The notes below the pieces were generated by a model that saw only the letters and a program-made list of their open reading frames with translations, was not told the DNA's origin and made no database searches. DNA of 7,774 bases from an uncultured Collinsella sp. (GTDB taxonomy: Bacteria > Actinomycetota > Coriobacteriia > Coriobacteriales > Coriobacteriaceae), in assembly GCA_900543505.1 (NCBI GenBank), contig UQSB01000072.1:1-7774 (forward strand), given 5' to 3'. The position numbers and the translations under genes are program-made. How positions within the stretch are numbered: position 1 is the stretch's first letter; each line of letters starts with the position of its first letter. Positions 5,738 through 7,774 of this stretch are shown one piece after another.

Positions 5738-7696
5738 GAACAGAGGGTCCTCGGGGGAAGATACCTCCTCAAGGATAAGGTGGGAACGGGCGGTATGGCG
5801 ACCGTCTACCGCGCACAGGATCAGGTCCTCGACCGCACGGTTGCCGTCAAGATCATGCTGCCGCAGTATGCCGGCGACGCCACCTTCGCCGCTCGCTTTA
5901 AGCAGGAAGCCCAGGCAGCTGCCGGCCTGTCCTCCCCCTATATCGTGGGCGTCTACGACTGGGGCAAGGACGGCGACACCTATTACATCGTCATGGAGTA
6001 CCTGCGCGGTACCGACCTTAAGAGCGGCATCAAGAGCCACGGCGCCCTCGATCCCAAGAAGGTCGCGCAGATCGGCTCGCAGATCAGCTCCGCGCTTTCG
6101 GTCGCACACAAGCACGAGATCATCCACCGCGACATTAAGCCGCAAAACATCATGGTGCTGCCCGACGGCAACATCAAGGTAATGGATTTTGGCATCGCAC
6201 GCGCCAAGAACAGTCATCTCACGCAGGACAACAATGTGCTGGGCACCGCCCACTATGTAAGCCCCGAGCAGACCCGCGGCCAGGACCTCGGTCCCACCTC
6301 GGATATCTACTCGCTGGGTGTCGTCATGTACGAGTGCGCCACCGGCCGCGTGCCCTTTGACGGCGACGACGCCATCTCGGTCGCGCTCAAGCAGGTCAAC
6401 GAGCTCCCCATCCCGCCGAGCCAGATCAACTCCGGCGTCGATGCCGACCTTGAGCGCATCATCCTCAAGTGCATGGAGAAGGACCCGGCAAACCGCTTCC
6501 AGACCGCTGACGAGCTGCGTCAGGTGCTCAACAGCTACCTGTCGGGCCGTGCCGTTAACATCTCGGAGCCCACGCGCATCATCGGTGCCCCCGGTGAGCT
6601 GGGCGCCACCAAGACTCGCGAGCTTTCCGATCAGACGCGCGCCATGGTGCGTCCCGTCTCGGGCGTGAGCGGCCAGAATACCGCCCGTAGCTCGGTTTCG
6701 GGCTCCACCGGCTCCTACGAGGTCGAAAAGCCCAAATCCAACAAGAACAAGATCATCGCCGCCGTGGTGGCAGCCGTTGCCGTCATCGGCATCGTGGTGG
6801 CCTTTGCCACAGGACTCTTTGGCGGCGAGCAGGTCACCGTGCCCGATGTGCTGGGCAAGGACCAGCAGACTGCCGTCGAGCAGATCAAGGAAGCCGGCCT
6901 CGAGGTCGGCACCATCGACCAAAGCTACAACGACGATATCGACGAGGGCAAGGTCGCCGAGCAGACGCCCAACGGCAAAACCAAGAAGGCCAAGGGCACC
7001 AAGGTGAACCTGGTAATCTCCAAGGGCCCCAAGCCCTCCGAGAAGGTTGAGGTTCCCCGGCTTGTCGGCCTGACCAAGGACCAGGCAGAAGCCGCGCTGG
7101 CAAGCGTTGGCCTGAAGGGCAACGCCTCCGAGGAGGCCAACGAGGCCGATGAGGGCCAGGTCTTTGAGCAGGGCACCGAACCCGGTAAGGAAGTCGAGAA
7201 GGGCACGACCATCTCGTACAAGGTCTCCAGCGGTCCTGACACCACCTCCGTCCCCGATCTGACCGACATGACCGAGGCCCAGGCGCGCAACGCCCTCGAT
7301 ATGGCAGGCTTTGGCGTCGACGTGAGCTACCAGGAGAACGACTCGGTTACCGAGGGCACCGTGATCAGCTGGAACCCCAGCGGTAAGCAGAAGCCCGGCG
7401 CCACGATTACCGTCGTCATTGCCAAGAAGTCCGGCAAGGCCAGCGTTCCGGGTAACCTGTACGGCAAGAGCATCTCCGCCGCCGTCACCGCGCTCAACAA
7501 CGCCGGGTTCTACAACATCGCGTTCTGCGACCAGAACGGCAACCCTGTGAGCGGCAACGAAAACGCCACCGTTACGGGCGTCTCCCCCACCGGTAAGCAG
7601 TCCACCGACAACACGATCACGTTGACGGTTTCGATTTCTGGCTCGGGTTCGGGTTCAGGCACGAGCACGGGCGACGATTCCGGTACGACCAACTAG
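5735..7696 (+). CDS. pknB: PknB-like Ser/Thr protein kinase with PASTA repeats
   Basis: A 653-residue transmembrane eukaryotic-type kinase that phosphorylates Ser/Thr of wall-synthesis and division proteins. The kinase domain spans about 10-268: glycine loop G17-T-G-G-M-A-T-V-Y25, V36-A-V-K39, catalytic H131-R-D133-I-K-P-Q-N138, D151-F-G153, G170-T-A-H-Y-V-S-P-E178 and D190-I-Y-S-L-G. All catalytic residues are intact. A Thr/Ser-rich juxtamembrane segment (about 270-337) leads to a membrane helix at about 339-360. Outside are three clear PASTA repeats (about 366-431, 437-500, 504-566) and a fourth, more divergent one (about 568-634) that lacks the usual V-P-D/N-L start, then a Ser/Gly/Thr tail. 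PASTA repeats of this family bind muropeptides or lipid II. Relative to M. tuberculosis PknB the activation loop keeps the first regulatory threonine (T163) but has D165 at the second. It is the only kinase in the window and follows the PBP directly, where mycobacteria have pknA. Confidence 0.95.
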   Translation: MEQRVLGGRYLLKDKVGTGGMATVYRAQDQVLDRTVAVKIMLPQYAGDATFAARFKQEAQAAAGLSSPYIVGVYDWGKDGDTYYIVMEYLRGTDLKSGIKSHGALDPKKVAQIGSQISSALSVAHKHEIIHRDIKPQNIMVLPDGNIKVMDFGIARAKNSHLTQDNNVLGTAHYVSPEQTRGQDLGPTSDIYSLGVVMYECATGRVPFDGDDAISVALKQVNELPIPPSQINSGVDADLERIILKCMEKDPANRFQTADELRQVLNSYLSGRAVNISEPTRIIGAPGELGATKTRELSDQTRAMVRPVSGVSGQNTARSSVSGSTGSYEVEKPKSNKNKIIAAVVAAVAVIGIVVAFATGLFGGEQVTVPDVLGKDQQTAVEQIKEAGLEVGTIDQSYNDDIDEGKVAEQTPNGKTKKAKGTKVNLVISKGPKPSEKVEVPRLVGLTKDQAEAALASVGLKGNASEEANEADEGQVFEQGTEPGKEVEKGTTISYKVSSGPDTTSVPDLTDMTEAQARNALDMAGFGVDVSYQENDSVTEGTVISWNPSGKQKPGATITVVIAKKSGKASVPGNLYGKSISAAVTALNNAGFYNIAFCDQNGNPVSGNENATVTGVSPTGKQSTDNTITLTVSISGSGSGSGTSTGDDSGTTN

Positions 7697-7753
7697 TCGC
7701 AACCCAACCGCTCATTACGGCTCTCGCCGCAAACATATTCGCTCACAGGCGCC
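7697..7753. other. 3' intergenic stretch after the kinase gene
   Basis: Short non-coding sequence between the kinase stop codon and the terminal hairpin. I see no gene start, promoter or repeat in it. Confidence 0.5.
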
Positions 7754-7774
7754 CGCTTGCTCCCCCAGCAAGCG
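7754..7774 (+). terminator. probable intrinsic terminator hairpin, cut by the window end
   Basis: CGCTTGCT and AGCAAGCG form a perfect 8-bp stem around a CCCCC loop, 57 bp after the kinase stop. The bases just before it (GCC at 7751-7753) would extend the stem if the sequence continues with GGC. Any following T-run is outside the window, so the terminator call is a reasoned guess from hairpin position and strength. Confidence 0.65.

Noticed and set aside
5723..6922. Minus-strand open frame of 399 codons opposite the kinase gene
   Set aside because: Composition (Asp/Val/Ala/His-rich) and exact overlap with the kinase domain mark it as a mirror of the real coding frame.
1..7774. CRISPR arrays, tRNA or rRNA genes, insertion sequences, phage genes
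   Set aside because: I saw no regularly spaced repeats, tRNA-like cloverleaf, rRNA sequence, transposase or terminal inverted repeats; the window looks like ordinary core chromosome.

Overview
The window is GC-rich and carries one dense run of genes, all on the + strand. Its gene content and order match the actinobacterial cell-wall and Ser/Thr-kinase locus (fhaA-fhaB-pstP-rodA-pbpA-pknA-pknB in mycobacteria). The protein style (Ala/Pro/Glu-rich low-complexity linkers, frequent TTT for Phe in a GC-rich context) and the compact form of the locus suggest the class Coriobacteriia, perhaps a gut genus such as Collinsella. This taxonomic call is an inference from composition and layout; there is no rRNA or other marker here.

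Layout: (1) 2-397, the 3' part of an FhaA-like gene (low-complexity linker plus FHA domain); its N-terminus lies before the window. (2) 404-820, a FhaB/FipA-like protein with one membrane helix and one FHA domain. (3) 817-2715, a PstP-like PP2C phosphatase with a cytoplasmic catalytic domain, one membrane helix and an extracytoplasmic tail, plus an unusual N-terminal extension of about 240 residues. (4) 2732-5602, a single 956-residue polypeptide joining a RodA/FtsW-type SEDS glycosyltransferase to a class B penicillin-binding protein. (5) A gap of about 130 bp with imperfect direct repeats. (6) 5735-7696, a PknB-like kinase with one membrane helix and four PASTA or PASTA-like repeats. (7) A hairpin at the right edge that looks like the upstream part of a terminator.

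How they work together: the kinase is expected to sense muropeptides or lipid II through its PASTA repeats and to phosphorylate cytoplasmic threonines. The FHA proteins would bind those phosphothreonines, the PP2C enzyme would reverse the mark, and the SEDS-PBP protein would polymerise and cross-link peptidoglycan under this control. The first four genes are tightly packed (gaps of 6 and 16 bp and one ATGA overlap) and probably co-transcribed. The kinase follows a longer gap and may also have its own promoter.

Points that stand out: the SEDS-PBP fusion with all catalytic motifs intact, the long phosphatase extension with repeated motifs and T-x-Q-L sites, absence of a second kinase (pknA) between PBP and pknB, and an aspartate in the kinase activation loop where M. 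tuberculosis PknB has its second regulatory threonine.
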